Positions 23,178-32,478 of a stretch of 64,000 nucleotides of DNA are shown in pieces. Location of the stretch: positions 1,439,501-1,503,500 of the forward strand of contig NZ_CP034235.1 of assembly GCF_009728935.1 (NCBI RefSeq). The letters run 5' to 3'. The position numbers and the translations under genes were made by a program. Numbering within the stretch: position 1 is the stretch's first letter; each line of letters begins with the position of its first letter. Below the pieces are notes generated by a model. It was not told the DNA's origin, searched no databases, and saw nothing but the letters and a program-made list of their open reading frames with translations. The stretch is from Paenibacillus psychroresistens. GTDB lineage: Bacteria; Bacillota; Bacilli; Paenibacillales; NBRC-103111.

Positions 23178-25655
23178 ATGAAAAATTTTCATTTACTAAG
23201 CAATGCGCATTTAGATCCTGTTTGGCTATGGGAATGGGAAGAAGGTGCAGCGGAGGCGATTTCTACATTTCGTGTTGCAGCCGATTTGTGTGAGGAGTTT
23301 GACGGGTTTATTTTTAATCATAATGAGGTGACGCTTTATAAATGGGTCGAAGAATATGAGCCTGTGTTATTTGCCCGCATTCAGGAGCTGGTTAAACAAG
23401 GGAAATGGCACATCATGGGTGGCTGGTATCTTCAGCCGGATTGCAATATGCCTAGCGGGGAGTCATTTGTTCGCCAGATGCTGCTGGGGCGCAACTATTT
23501 TCAGGACAAATTTGGTGTAAAGCCGACGACAGCGATTAATTTTGATCCGTTTGGCCATACGCGTGGGTTAGTGCAGATTATGAGTAAGGCGGGTTTTGAC
23601 TCTTACATTTTTTGTCGCCCTTCACAGAAGGACTGCGAGCTTCCGGCGAGTGATTTTGTTTGGGTGGGCTATGATGGCTCAGAAATTATCGGTCATCGTG
23701 CAGATGAATTCTATAATTCTCCTCGTGGCAAGGCAGACGAGAAGGTACTTGAATGGATTGCTAAAACAGCGGATCAGCCGATTGGTTCTGTGCTTTGGGG
23801 TGTAGGCAATCATGGCGGCGGCCCGTCACGAGAAGATTTAGAGAAGCTCAAGCTGCTAATGCAGGAAACCAAGGACGTCCAAATTATCCACTCAACGCCA
23901 GAAGCATTTTTTAAGGAATTGCGTGTTGTAAAAGCTAGCTTGCCTCGTCACGAAAAGGATGTAAATGCTTGGGCACCTGGCTGCTACACTTCACAAATCC
24001 GAATTAAGCAAAAACACCGACTGCTTGAAAATGAAATATATATGCTCGAAAAAATGCTGTCTCATACCACATTGCAAGGCTTAACGGCTTATCCTTATGA
24101 GCTGATTCATGAAGCTATGTGCGATTTAATGGTCACTGAGTTTCATGATGTGTTGCCGGGCTCATCGATTCAGCCTGTTGAAGAAGCTTCCTTGCGACTG
24201 GTGGACCATGGGCTGGAAATCGTCTCACGACTTAAAGCGCGTGCCTTTTTTGCCTTGGCAAGCGGTCAGAAAAAAGCGGAAGAAAATGAAATTCCAATCC
24301 TGATCTATAATCCGCATCCGTATAAAGTTGTCGGGATTTTTGAATGTGAGTTTCAGCTCGCCGATCAGAATTGGAAGGATGAATTCTCACTGCCGCTGGT
24401 CTATAAGGATGGGGTTCAAATTGCCTCGCAAGCTGAAAAGGAGCTAAGCAATTTGAACCTGGATTGGCGTAAACGGGCTGTGTTTCAGGCAGAGCTGGAG
24501 CCAGGCCAGATGAATCGCTTCGATGTACGTTTAGAGGTGTTGCCGCAAAAACCAGCTCCAGAGCTCCAGCCAGCAGACGGGAAAATTAGTTTTAAAACGC
24601 AGGAGCTGGACATTATCATCAACTGCGAAACGGGCTTTATGGATCGTTACTGTGCGAATGGTGTGGATTATGTTCAGCCCAATGCATTTGTACCGATTGT
24701 GATCGATGACAATGACGACCCTTGGGAAACGCAGGCATTAAGTTTTCGTAATGTAGAAGGTGCCTTTAAGCTGATGTCTGCAGATGAGGGGACTCGTTTC
24801 TCAGGCATTCGTGGAAGCCGCTTGGAATCTGTGCGTGTAATTGAGGATGGAGCTGTTCGTACAGTGGTGGAAGCCTTGTTTGAATACGGTGATTCTTTCA
24901 TCATACAGACCTACAAGCTGCCGAAAAAGGGAACTGAAATTGAGGTCCATATTCGTGTGCACTGGAATGAAAAAAGCAAAATGCTCAAGCTTTCCATTCC
25001 AACTCCATTCTCAGACGGGGAATATTGGGGGCAGGTTGCTTATGGGCGGAATGAGCTGCCTAATGACGGAAATGAAGCCGTCTCGCAAAAATGGGCAGCT
25101 ATCATAGATCAAAAACAGGATTTAGCCTTAACTTGCATTAATGATGGAGTCTACGGATCTGATTATGCGGATGGAGAAGTACGTATTTCCTTGCTGCGCT
25201 CTGCCGGCTATTCAGGACATCCAATCGGGGACCGTCCAATCATGGGACAGGATCGTTATTCCAGTCGAATTGATCAAGGTGAAAGATTATATCGCTTCTG
25301 GTTTAATGCGGGTAAAGCCTCAGAACGGATGGACGTTATAGATCGTGAAGCTCTCTCATTAAATGAGAAGCCGTTTGTGCTTTCTTTCTTTCCTTCAGGA
25401 GCAGGAGAAGCGCCTGAAAATGCACTAACATTAAGCGATTCAACAGTGCTCTTATCCACCTTCAAAAGAGCTGAATTATCGGATGACTATATCATTCGTT
25501 TATTTGAGCCAACAGGTACAGCAAGAGCCACGACTTTAACGATTCCAGCGCTTGGGATTAAACAAAATGTTGAGCTAGGTAAGTTTGAAATTAAAACATT
25601 GCGCTTAAATACAGCGGCCAAGAGCCTTGTAGAGGCAGAGTTGATGGAAGATTAA
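23178..25655 (+). CDS. GH38-family alpha-mannosidase
   Basis: 825 residues, close to the size of bacterial GH38 enzymes such as MngB. The zinc site and nucleophile can be seen: SNAHLDPVW at residues 8-16 (H11, D13), NFDPFGHTRG at about 120-129 with the catalytic aspartate, and EFHDVLPGSSIQ at about 321, whose histidine completes the zinc site. The middle helical and C-terminal beta-sandwich domains follow. No signal peptide, so it cleaves imported mannosides or N-glycan fragments. ATG 23178 follows AGAGGAGG. Its stop overlaps that of the convergent AraC gene. Confidence 0.95.
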   Translation: MKNFHLLSNAHLDPVWLWEWEEGAAEAISTFRVAADLCEEFDGFIFNHNEVTLYKWVEEYEPVLFARIQELVKQGKWHIMGGWYLQPDCNMPSGESFVRQMLLGRNYFQDKFGVKPTTAINFDPFGHTRGLVQIMSKAGFDSYIFCRPSQKDCELPASDFVWVGYDGSEIIGHRADEFYNSPRGKADEKVLEWIAKTADQPIGSVLWGVGNHGGGPSREDLEKLKLLMQETKDVQIIHSTPEAFFKELRVVKASLPRHEKDVNAWAPGCYTSQIRIKQKHRLLENEIYMLEKMLSHTTLQGLTAYPYELIHEAMCDLMVTEFHDVLPGSSIQPVEEASLRLVDHGLEIVSRLKARAFFALASGQKKAEENEIPILIYNPHPYKVVGIFECEFQLADQNWKDEFSLPLVYKDGVQIASQAEKELSNLNLDWRKRAVFQAELEPGQMNRFDVRLEVLPQKPAPELQPADGKISFKTQELDIIINCETGFMDRYCANGVDYVQPNAFVPIVIDDNDDPWETQALSFRNVEGAFKLMSADEGTRFSGIRGSRLESVRVIEDGAVRTVVEALFEYGDSFIIQTYKLPKKGTEIEVHIRVHWNEKSKMLKLSIPTPFSDGEYWGQVAYGRNELPNDGNEAVSQKWAAIIDQKQDLALTCINDGVYGSDYADGEVRISLLRSAGYSGHPIGDRPIMGQDRYSSRIDQGERLYRFWFNAGKASERMDVIDREALSLNEKPFVLSFFPSGAGEAPENALTLSDSTVLLSTFKRAELSDDYIIRLFEPTGTARATTLTIPALGIKQNVELGKFEIKTLRLNTAAKSLVEAELMED

Positions 25656-26515
25656 GCAAGACTCTTCGAATCGATTAAATCCCGATGTGTTATTCGCGCT
25701 TGAGAGGGGGTTTTATGAAAGTACTTACGGAACTCCCTGCTGAAATGATAGGAATTGCTGAAGCCCGTTTCATCGGCGATCTTGGAAATCGATCTGTCTG
25801 AATAACACAATAGACGGTAGGCTTCGTTTAGGCGGATAGATTTTAAATAGTCCATAGGCGTTTTCTTAAAGTGCTTTTTAAAAAACTGAAAGAAAGCTGA
25901 ACGAGATAATGGCATTAGTGGGATTAAATCATCCATAGTAATGGAGCTTGCCAAGTGTTTTTTAATATAAGTGAAAACAGGGACAACGGATTGGTAAATT
26001 TGATAGTTGATTAATTCATCATCAGGTGGATGGCATAGGCTTAATAAGATGTTTAACAGCCGTGAAGTAAGCTCGTTACGCTGTAATAAATGGCTTATTG
26101 CAAGCTCTTTTGTGGAGACATCCTGGAGATGAAGCAACTCAGCTATTATTGCACCAAGCTGCTGTCCCTTCTCTTTGTCCGATTTTAACGGCAGGGTATA
26201 AACAGAGAAAATATCTATAGTTTCAAAAAGCATAAATTCGAGATGGATATACTGAAAAGACATAGTGGCTTTATCGGGCTGACTTCTATGGGTAATCTTT
26301 AACGGTAAATTAGACGGGGCGAGAAAGACCTCAGTCCCAGATGCTGTGACGTTGCCTAGAGGTGAAGCAACCTCGTATTGACCTGTAATGGCTTGGGCTA
26401 CAATTACAAAAGGGACGGTTTTCTCATGGATAATACCATCATTCGCATAGCCTCTTCCAACATCTGCAAACCTCAATTTAATCATGTTTTCAGGAAAGCT
26501 CTCCCACAAATACAT
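25652..26515 (-). CDS. AraC-family transcriptional regulator
   Basis: 287 residues with an N-terminal sensor domain (IKLRFADVGRGYANDG) and a C-terminal AraC double HTH (MDDLIPLMPLSRSAFFQFFKKHFKKTP; ISKIADETGFSNSYHFSREFRKYFHKTP). ATG 26515 follows AAGGAG. Its stop codon shares TTAA with the stop of the mannosidase. It is divergent from the sugar isomerase at 26672, about 155 bases away, which makes that operon its likely target. Confidence 0.93.
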   Translation of the reverse strand: MYLWESFPENMIKLRFADVGRGYANDGIIHEKTVPFVIVAQAITGQYEVASPLGNVTASGTEVFLAPSNLPLKITHRSQPDKATMSFQYIHLEFMLFETIDIFSVYTLPLKSDKEKGQQLGAIIAELLHLQDVSTKELAISHLLQRNELTSRLLNILLSLCHPPDDELINYQIYQSVVPVFTYIKKHLASSITMDDLIPLMPLSRSAFFQFFKKHFKKTPMDYLKSIRLNEAYRLLCYSDRSISKIADETGFSNSYHFSREFRKYFHKTPSQARITHRDLIDSKSLA

Positions 26516-26671
26516 CCGCTCACACTCCTTATCTTCATTCCTTATGTTAACAGAGTCTGGGACTTTCAGATATATTTTTAAGATTATTGGACATTTATAT
26601 TTACTGGATTAAAGTATATTTTTAACAAGAGAAGATTACATATAAATCGATTAGGAAAGGTGTGAAATAGA

Positions 26672-27517
26672 ATGAGACTTGGCGGGCCGATATTCGTGGA
26701 TACAAAAGATCCTATAGAGTGGGTGAAAGCACACAAAGCAGCAGGCTATACCGCAGCATACTCTCCAGCGCTTGATATTAGGGATGAAAAGTTAATTCAA
26801 GCCTACAAGAAGGAAGCCGAAAAAGCGGATTTGCTGATTGCTGAGGTCGGTGCTTGGAGCAATCCCATTGATCTTGACGATGACAAACGATTAAAGGCAA
26901 TTAATTATTGCCAAGAAAGGCTTGAATATGCGGAAATGCTAGGCGCTAAATGCTGTGTTAATATAGCAGGGGCTCGGGGCGAGATTTGGAATGAAGCTTA
27001 TGCGGCGAATTTGAGCGAAGATACATTTGCTTTGATTGTTGATACCATTCGCAGTATTGTAGATGCAGTTAAACCACAGCATACTTTTTATACGCTGGAA
27101 ACTATGCAGTGGGTTTTCCCGGATTCTGTCGAGAGCTATGTAAGGTTAATTAAAGCGATTGATCGCAAAAGCTTTGCTGTTCACCTCGATCCTGTAAATT
27201 TAATCGTATCTCCCCGAAGTTATTTTCAGAATGCGGCATTATTGACGGAATGTTTCACTGAATTGGGACCTTATATCAAAAGCTGTCATGCCAAGGATAT
27301 TAAGCTTACTACTCACTCAAGCTTTCATTTAGATGAAGTCATTCCTGGATCAGGCGCTCTGGATTATCAGGTTTTTCTAAAGCAATTAAACGGTTTGCAT
27401 CGCGATACGCCTTTGATGCTGGAGCATTTAAGCTCGGAAGCGGAATATATAAAGGCAGCTAATTATATTAGAAGTGTTGCTGAAAAGGCTGGAATCCAAA
27501 TGGAGGAAAGCAAATGA
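26672..27517 (+). CDS. Sugar phosphate isomerase/epimerase-type TIM-barrel protein
   Basis: 281 residues of the xylose-isomerase-like TIM-barrel superfamily (AP endonuclease 2 fold). Metal-site positions are suggested by E in YTLETMQW, D and H in VHLDPVN, H in SCHAKDI and E in MLEHLSSEAEY. Related proteins act as inosose dehydratases, hydroxypyruvate isomerases or ketose 3-epimerases. ATG 26672 follows AAAGGTG. The next gene overlaps by 4 bases (ATGA), so isomerase and dehydrogenase act in one pathway. The exact reaction is not predictable. Confidence 0.9.
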   Translation: MRLGGPIFVDTKDPIEWVKAHKAAGYTAAYSPALDIRDEKLIQAYKKEAEKADLLIAEVGAWSNPIDLDDDKRLKAINYCQERLEYAEMLGAKCCVNIAGARGEIWNEAYAANLSEDTFALIVDTIRSIVDAVKPQHTFYTLETMQWVFPDSVESYVRLIKAIDRKSFAVHLDPVNLIVSPRSYFQNAALLTECFTELGPYIKSCHAKDIKLTTHSSFHLDEVIPGSGALDYQVFLKQLNGLHRDTPLMLEHLSSEAEYIKAANYIRSVAEKAGIQMEESK

Positions 27518-28485
27518 ACTATGCAATAACTTTTACAGAATATGCAAAAGCGGAATTATTGGAAGTCGGAGAAGTCGGAGAACCTGATGTAGATGAAATA
27601 GCTGCTGAGACCTTGTTTAGCTTAATCAGTCCGGGCACTGAAATAAACTCCGGTTATTTGGGTGAACCGCCTTTTCCCAAGATTTCCGGCTATGCAGCTG
27701 TAAGCAGAGTTATTCGGATTGGCAAGCAAGTTAAGCACATTAAGCTGGGAGATTTAATTTTTTCGATGGGAAATCACTGTTTGCAGCAAATACTTAAAGC
27801 GGAGTGGACATTCTTGCTGCCAGCAGGCTTGGATGAATGGAAGGGAACGATTGCGCGGTTAATGGGGGTAAGTATGACTACTCTGACAACCACCCATGCA
27901 CGGCCCGGTGACCGTGTCCTAATAATGGGGGCAGGTCCGGTTGGGTTCTTGGCTGCTCATATATTTGGCATCTCTGGTTATGAGGTTACGGTTTGTGACC
28001 CTGACGAGGAAAGACTTCTAGCTTTGAAGCAATCAGGCATAACCCATGTGTATTCTTCCATTTCCGCAGATGGGCAGAAGCTGCAGCCTTTTGCATTAGT
28101 GCTGGAATGCTCAGGGCATGAACAAGCTTTACTAGATGGATTGCGCTCTGTTCAGATGCGTGGAGAGGTAGTTATGATTGGAGTGCCATGGAAAAAGCGT
28201 ACAGATCTCACCGCACATGATATTGCTTGGGAAGTGTTTCATAAATATGCTGTACTAAGAAGCGGGTGGGAGTGGGAGCTTCCGACTTTTTCTAATGAAC
28301 GTCAACCACATAGTATTTTCACAAACCTGCAAATCGCCGCTAAGTGGCTTCAGGAAGGGAGAGTTTCATTAGATGGTCTAGTGCGAAAGGTCTCCCCTCA
28401 GGATGCCCAAAACGTTTATCGAGATCTATCTAACCGATCTTACAAAGAGCTATTCATTGTATTTGATTGGTCGCAGTTAAAGTAA
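27514..28485 (+). CDS. MDR-superfamily dehydrogenase lacking the zinc-lobe cysteines
   Basis: 323 residues. The Rossmann core is intact (VLIMGAGPVGFLAAHIFG, about 132-149; an acidic residue in VCDPDEER predicts NAD(H)). The N-terminal domain has SLISPGTEINSGY where zinc alcohol dehydrogenases place the catalytic cysteine, and the four-cysteine structural zinc loop is absent. It is therefore a zinc-independent MDR, like BchC-type or threonine-dehydrogenase-like sugar enzymes. It is translationally coupled to the isomerase and convergent with the PhyH gene, whose stop is 1 base away. Confidence 0.88.
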   Translation: MNYAITFTEYAKAELLEVGEVGEPDVDEIAAETLFSLISPGTEINSGYLGEPPFPKISGYAAVSRVIRIGKQVKHIKLGDLIFSMGNHCLQQILKAEWTFLLPAGLDEWKGTIARLMGVSMTTLTTTHARPGDRVLIMGAGPVGFLAAHIFGISGYEVTVCDPDEERLLALKQSGITHVYSSISADGQKLQPFALVLECSGHEQALLDGLRSVQMRGEVVMIGVPWKKRTDLTAHDIAWEVFHKYAVLRSGWEWELPTFSNERQPHSIFTNLQIAAKWLQEGRVSLDGLVRKVSPQDAQNVYRDLSNRSYKELFIVFDWSQLK

Positions 28486-28486
28486 C

Positions 28487-29251
28487 TTAGTAAGCTCCTT
28501 TGTATTCCTTATAAACCAAATTCTCGCCGCAAATCATCAGCCCTTGGCCCCAATTCACATGAGTTTCCTCTGTTGGGAAATCCATAGGATCGCGATATTG
28601 GAATAAAACATTTCTTCTTGTGCGATTGCTGCGATTGGCATCTGAGCCATGAATCGTTAAATAGTTGAAGAATAATACATCGCCTGCTTTAGCTGGACAA
28701 GGTGTTCCCATGCTAAGCGGGTATTCTTTATGGTTTAGGTAAAATTTGCCGACGTGATCCAATAAACCAGCTTTATGCGAGCCAGGAATAACGCAGAGAC
28801 AACCGTTTTCCATATCGGAATCGTCAAAATGCACGCTAGCTGCCAGCATTGTATGTTTTTCATGAGGAAAATAAGGTGTATCTTGGTGCATCGGAAAAGC
28901 AGCGCCGTTCTCTGGCGGCTTAACAAGCATTTTAGAATGATGAAGCTGGACATTAGGTCCAATAATTTGCGACAAAACGTCTACCATTTTCGGATGAATC
29001 GCAGCTTTGGTGAAAGAGGCATCGTGATAATGCACATCATGAAAGCCTTTAAGCACAAGTTTTTTCATTTCATCGGGGGGAAGATAATCGCCCTGCCATG
29101 CAGCATTGCTATCAAATTTAGTTGCAGCCGCTTTAACTAGAATTCGCTCAACGGCATTTCTCATTTCCTCAACTTCTTGCGGATTAAAAACCCCTTTTAC
29201 TAACAAATAGCCATTTTCTTTATAAAACTCAACATCCTCTAATGTAATCAT
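28487..29251 (-). CDS. Phytanoyl-CoA dioxygenase (PhyH)-family Fe(II)/2-oxoglutarate dioxygenase
   Basis: 254 residues, normal length. The iron ligands are H and D in PMHQDTPYFPHEKH and the distal H in NYLTIHGSDANRS; the arginine of RRNVLFQYRDP would bind 2-oxoglutarate. ATG 29251 follows AAAGGAG; an upstream in-frame start at 29296 has none. It is divergent from nothing and read toward the MDR gene. Bacterial members hydroxylate diverse small molecules, so fatty-acid alpha-oxidation should not be assumed. It is one of three PhyH proteins in the window. Confidence 0.92.
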   Translation of the reverse strand: MITLEDVEFYKENGYLLVKGVFNPQEVEEMRNAVERILVKAAATKFDSNAAWQGDYLPPDEMKKLVLKGFHDVHYHDASFTKAAIHPKMVDVLSQIIGPNVQLHHSKMLVKPPENGAAFPMHQDTPYFPHEKHTMLAASVHFDDSDMENGCLCVIPGSHKAGLLDHVGKFYLNHKEYPLSMGTPCPAKAGDVLFFNYLTIHGSDANRSNRTRRNVLFQYRDPMDFPTEETHVNWGQGLMICGENLVYKEYKGAY

Positions 29252-29378
29252 CCGTAAACGCTCCTTTAAGGTGCAATATTTATCTTCTATATTCAAATTA
29301 TAAGAGAAATACTATCGAATCGTCTTTACAAAAATACGACAAACCTTTGTCATTTTAAGACAAGTTTATAATTTGATT

Positions 29379-30260
29379 CTATAATTGCGATTGTTCGGTT
29401 CTATACTCACCAGGGGGCTGACCCATTTTTCCAGAAAATGCTTTTGTAAAATAGTGAACTGAGTTAAATCCTACTTTCTCCGAAATATCTTTAATAGGGT
29501 CATTCGTGTATTTAAGTAAATTGGCTGCGGACTTAATACGTTCGGATTGCACGAAAGAAACATAGTTCTGACCTGTCCCTTCTGTAAAAAGCCTGGATAA
29601 ATGTCGACCTGATATATGCAAATAACCCGCTAAAGTATCGAGCTGCAAGGGTTGAATTAAGTTATCTCTAATAAATGTCTTAGCTTGATTTAACAAATAA
29701 ACGGACGCCTTGCCCCTAGGCAGCTGAATTAACTTCTCCTCTTGCTCCGTGAAAGCCGTATAGAAGGAGAGCAGCAGAGCTTGTGCAATAGAAACAATAT
29801 TCTCCTTGACTAAGAGATCAGGGGATTCGAATTGTTTGATTAATGCCGTCCATAATAAGGCGGATACTGTATTTTCGCTATGAGGGAGAAAGAAATGCTG
29901 GGTACGGTATAAGGTATTAAAGCGTTCTAACATCTCTTTATTCGATTGCTGAGGATCAACTTCAAAGGCTACATAGACTAGATACATTTCTTTTGGACTG
30001 CTGATTTGATGCCAGACCTCGGGTCTTGAACAAAACAAGGTTCCTGTATCCAAAGCATACTGGATTCCATCATCACTATAAACACCTTGCCCATCGATTA
30101 CATAACAAATTTCGTAAAAGGAGTGCTTATGCATCGGGTTTTTTAAATGAAAGGGTTCGATTCCCCAGTAGTGAATGTTAAACGCGATGGCTTGCTGATT
30201 GAGCGCATTCGCAAAGCTATTTAATGTGTAGGCTGCTCTAGAATGGTCTATTTGAAACAT
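29379..30260 (-). CDS. AraC-family transcriptional regulator, paralogue A
   Basis: 293 residues. Cupin blocks FNIHYWGIEPFH, NPMHKHSFYEICYVI and GTLFCSRPEVWHQI are shared almost word for word with the AraC at 36110. The C-terminal HTHs are LDTLAGYLHISGRHLSRLF and IKDISEKVGFNSVHYFTKAF, ending MGQPPGEYRTEQ. ATG 30260 follows AAGGTGG. It is divergent from the aldolase operon at 30464, and its paralogue lies at the far end of that operon, so both probably respond to the same or a similar sugar. Confidence 0.93.
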   Translation of the reverse strand: MFQIDHSRAAYTLNSFANALNQQAIAFNIHYWGIEPFHLKNPMHKHSFYEICYVIDGQGVYSDDGIQYALDTGTLFCSRPEVWHQISSPKEMYLVYVAFEVDPQQSNKEMLERFNTLYRTQHFFLPHSENTVSALLWTALIKQFESPDLLVKENIVSIAQALLLSFYTAFTEQEEKLIQLPRGKASVYLLNQAKTFIRDNLIQPLQLDTLAGYLHISGRHLSRLFTEGTGQNYVSFVQSERIKSAANLLKYTNDPIKDISEKVGFNSVHYFTKAFSGKMGQPPGEYRTEQSQL

Positions 30261-30431
30261 CGTATTTACCACCTTGTCTGAAAAAAACAAATTATATGAT
30301 TGATTTTGTTTACTTATTTAGCATGATTAAACCATAAGGGGTCGAATTTTACAAGGGGATGAAAAGGTGAGATTTAATGCTAGACAAATGTTAGAAGTTA
30401 ACTTAAAATTATGTTATATACAAACATTTAA

Positions 30432-30446
30432 TGTTCATAACGAACA
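30432..30446. promoter_or_regulatory. Palindromic operator-like site before the aldolase operon
   Basis: TGTTCATAACGAACA is an inverted repeat TGTTC / GAACA with a 5-base spacer, 3 bases before the AGGAGG of the first gene. A repressor such as the operon's DeoR protein could bind here. Assignment is by position only. Confidence 0.4.
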
Positions 30447-30463
30447 ATAGGAGGAAATGAATA

Positions 30464-31294
30464 ATGACGGATAAACCAAGATTGAACCGAATGTTTAGTG
30501 CGCAGGGGAAATGCTTTGATGTGGCTGTGGATCATGGTTTTTTTAATGAGTATTCTTTTTTAGCAGGTATTGAGAATATGAATAAGGCAATTGAAACCAT
30601 TGTAGATGCCAATCCAGATTGTATTCAACTAAGTGTAGGTCAAGCGAGACATTTACAGTCCATTCCAGGTAAACAAAAACCGGGTTTAGTATTGCGAACA
30701 GATGTGGCTAATATTTATGGGAGTGAGCTTCCGCGCTTCTTATTCAGTGAGTTGATTGATCGGGCTATTGAGCAAGCAGTGCGTTTGGATGCAGTAGCGG
30801 TTTGTGTGAATTTGCTGCTTTTACCGAATCAGCCTGAGCTGCATTATCAATGTGCTAAGAATGTAAGCCTTTTGAAAACAGCCGCAGAGAAATACGGGAT
30901 GCCTTTAATGGTTGAGCCTTTAGTAATGCTGGCGAATGAGGCCAAAGGCGGCTATATGGTCGATGGAGATATTAAGAAAATTCTACCTTTGGTCAGACAG
31001 GCCGTTGAATTGGGTGCTGATGTTATTAAAGGCGATCCATGTGACAATGTTCAAGAATATCATCGTGTGATTGAAATTGCTTCCGGTATTCCGGTATTGG
31101 TTCGTGGCGGCGGTAGAGCGAGTGACGAGGAAATCATGAGCCGTACGGTGGAGTTAATGAAGCAAGGTGCATCGGGCATTGTATACGGGCGCAATGTAAT
31201 TCAGCATCCCAACCCTGCTGGCATGACGAAAGCATTGATGTCGATCGTCCATCATGGTGCTTCTGAATCAGAAGCATTAGCACTTCTAAAATAA
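30464..31294 (+). CDS. Class I aldolase of the DeoC/LacD/LsrF superfamily
   Basis: 276 residues of a Schiff-base TIM-barrel aldolase. The N-terminal FDVAVDHGFFNEY corresponds to the DHG motif of archaeal-type FbaB/LsrF enzymes, the likely Schiff-base lysine is in ADVIKGDPCDN (about residue 190), and VLVRGGGRASDEE is the phosphate-binding loop. It is the first gene of a co-directional operon with a Gfo/Idh/MocA dehydrogenase, a PfkB kinase and a lyxose-isomerase-like cupin. That order suggests isomerise, phosphorylate, cleave. The true ketose phosphate substrate is unknown. Confidence 0.9.
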   Translation: MTDKPRLNRMFSAQGKCFDVAVDHGFFNEYSFLAGIENMNKAIETIVDANPDCIQLSVGQARHLQSIPGKQKPGLVLRTDVANIYGSELPRFLFSELIDRAIEQAVRLDAVAVCVNLLLLPNQPELHYQCAKNVSLLKTAAEKYGMPLMVEPLVMLANEAKGGYMVDGDIKKILPLVRQAVELGADVIKGDPCDNVQEYHRVIEIASGIPVLVRGGGRASDEEIMSRTVELMKQGASGIVYGRNVIQHPNPAGMTKALMSIVHHGASESEALALLK

Positions 31295-31318
31295 TAATTA
31301 CAAGGGGACTACTCAAAT

Positions 31319-32476
31319 ATGGCTAAGAAGATAATACGGTTTGGTGTCATTGGCTGCGGATTAATGGGCAAGGAATTTGCCAGTGCGGCTGCAAGATGGC
31401 TGCATTTAACGAATGTTGATTTTGAACCGAGGATTGTCGCTGTATGTGACGCGGTACCAGCTGCAACGGCATGGTTTGAAGAGAATGTCCCTAGTGTTGA
31501 AAAAGCATATACCGATTATAAATTACTGCTTGCTGATCCGACGATTGAAGCCATTTATTGTGCTGTTCCGCATAATTTACATGAACAAATCTATGTGGAT
31601 ATCATTGAAGCAGGCAAGCATTTATTAGGTGAAAAGCCATTTGGAATTGATCAAAACGCTAACCAAATGGTTCAAGCAGCAATTATTAAGCATCCTGAGG
31701 TCATAGTGCGTTGTTCTTCAGAATTTCCGTTTTATCCAGGAGCTCAGCAGCTTATTCAGTGGGTACAAGAAAATAAATTCGGTAAAATTATCGAAGTAGA
31801 AGCGGGATTTTGGCATTCAAGCGACTTAGATCCGACAAAAGCGATCAATTGGAAAAGGCGAATCGCCACCAATGGCGAATATGGTTGTATGGGCGATTTA
31901 GGGATGCATGTGCTTCATCTGCCTATGCGTTTTGGCTGGAAGCCTAAATCTGTGCGAGCGCTGCTTTCCAAAATAGTGCCAGAGCGCCCTGATAATCAAG
32001 GAAATATGGTGCCGTGTGAAACTTGGGATAACGCTATTCTTGCTTGCGATGTGGATACAGGGGAACAAAGCTTTCCGATGGTTTTGTCGACAAAGCGGAT
32101 AGCACCTGGGAATGCTAATACTTGGTTTATTAAGATACAAGGAACTAAATTATCAGCTGAGTTTACCACTAAAAATCCGAAGCAGGTTGCATCGTTACCT
32201 TATACACCGGGTGGTGTTCAAGCTTGGCATGTTGCAGATGCTCCTTATAAATCTGCTTACCAAACGATCACAGGCGGGATTTTTGAATTTGGCTTCTCTG
32301 ATTCCATTCTCCAAATGTGGGCAGCTTTCTGTGATGAATTGGTTCACGGTGCAGAGATGCAGCAGAATTTCCATTGCGCTACACCTGAAGAGGCGGCTGG
32401 CAGTCATCTGGTTTTCACGGCTGCTTTGGAATCTAATCGTACAGGCAATACCACGCAGATTAATTGGAGGGATTAG
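31319..32476 (+). CDS. Gfo/Idh/MocA-family oxidoreductase
   Basis: 385 residues, full length. The Rossmann motif GVIGCGLMGKEF is at about residues 8-19, the catalytic-lysine motif is GEKPFGIDQN (about 105), and the C-terminal beta-sheet domain includes GEYGCMGDLGMHVLHLP, whose D and H match the family's catalytic positions. It is the second gene of the aldolase operon, 24 bases after the aldolase, and its stop precedes the kinase start by 2 bases. It probably oxidises or epimerises the sugar via a keto intermediate. Confidence 0.92.
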   Translation: MAKKIIRFGVIGCGLMGKEFASAAARWLHLTNVDFEPRIVAVCDAVPAATAWFEENVPSVEKAYTDYKLLLADPTIEAIYCAVPHNLHEQIYVDIIEAGKHLLGEKPFGIDQNANQMVQAAIIKHPEVIVRCSSEFPFYPGAQQLIQWVQENKFGKIIEVEAGFWHSSDLDPTKAINWKRRIATNGEYGCMGDLGMHVLHLPMRFGWKPKSVRALLSKIVPERPDNQGNMVPCETWDNAILACDVDTGEQSFPMVLSTKRIAPGNANTWFIKIQGTKLSAEFTTKNPKQVASLPYTPGGVQAWHVADAPYKSAYQTITGGIFEFGFSDSILQMWAAFCDELVHGAEMQQNFHCATPEEAAGSHLVFTAALESNRTGNTTQINWRD

Positions 32477-32478
32477 CT

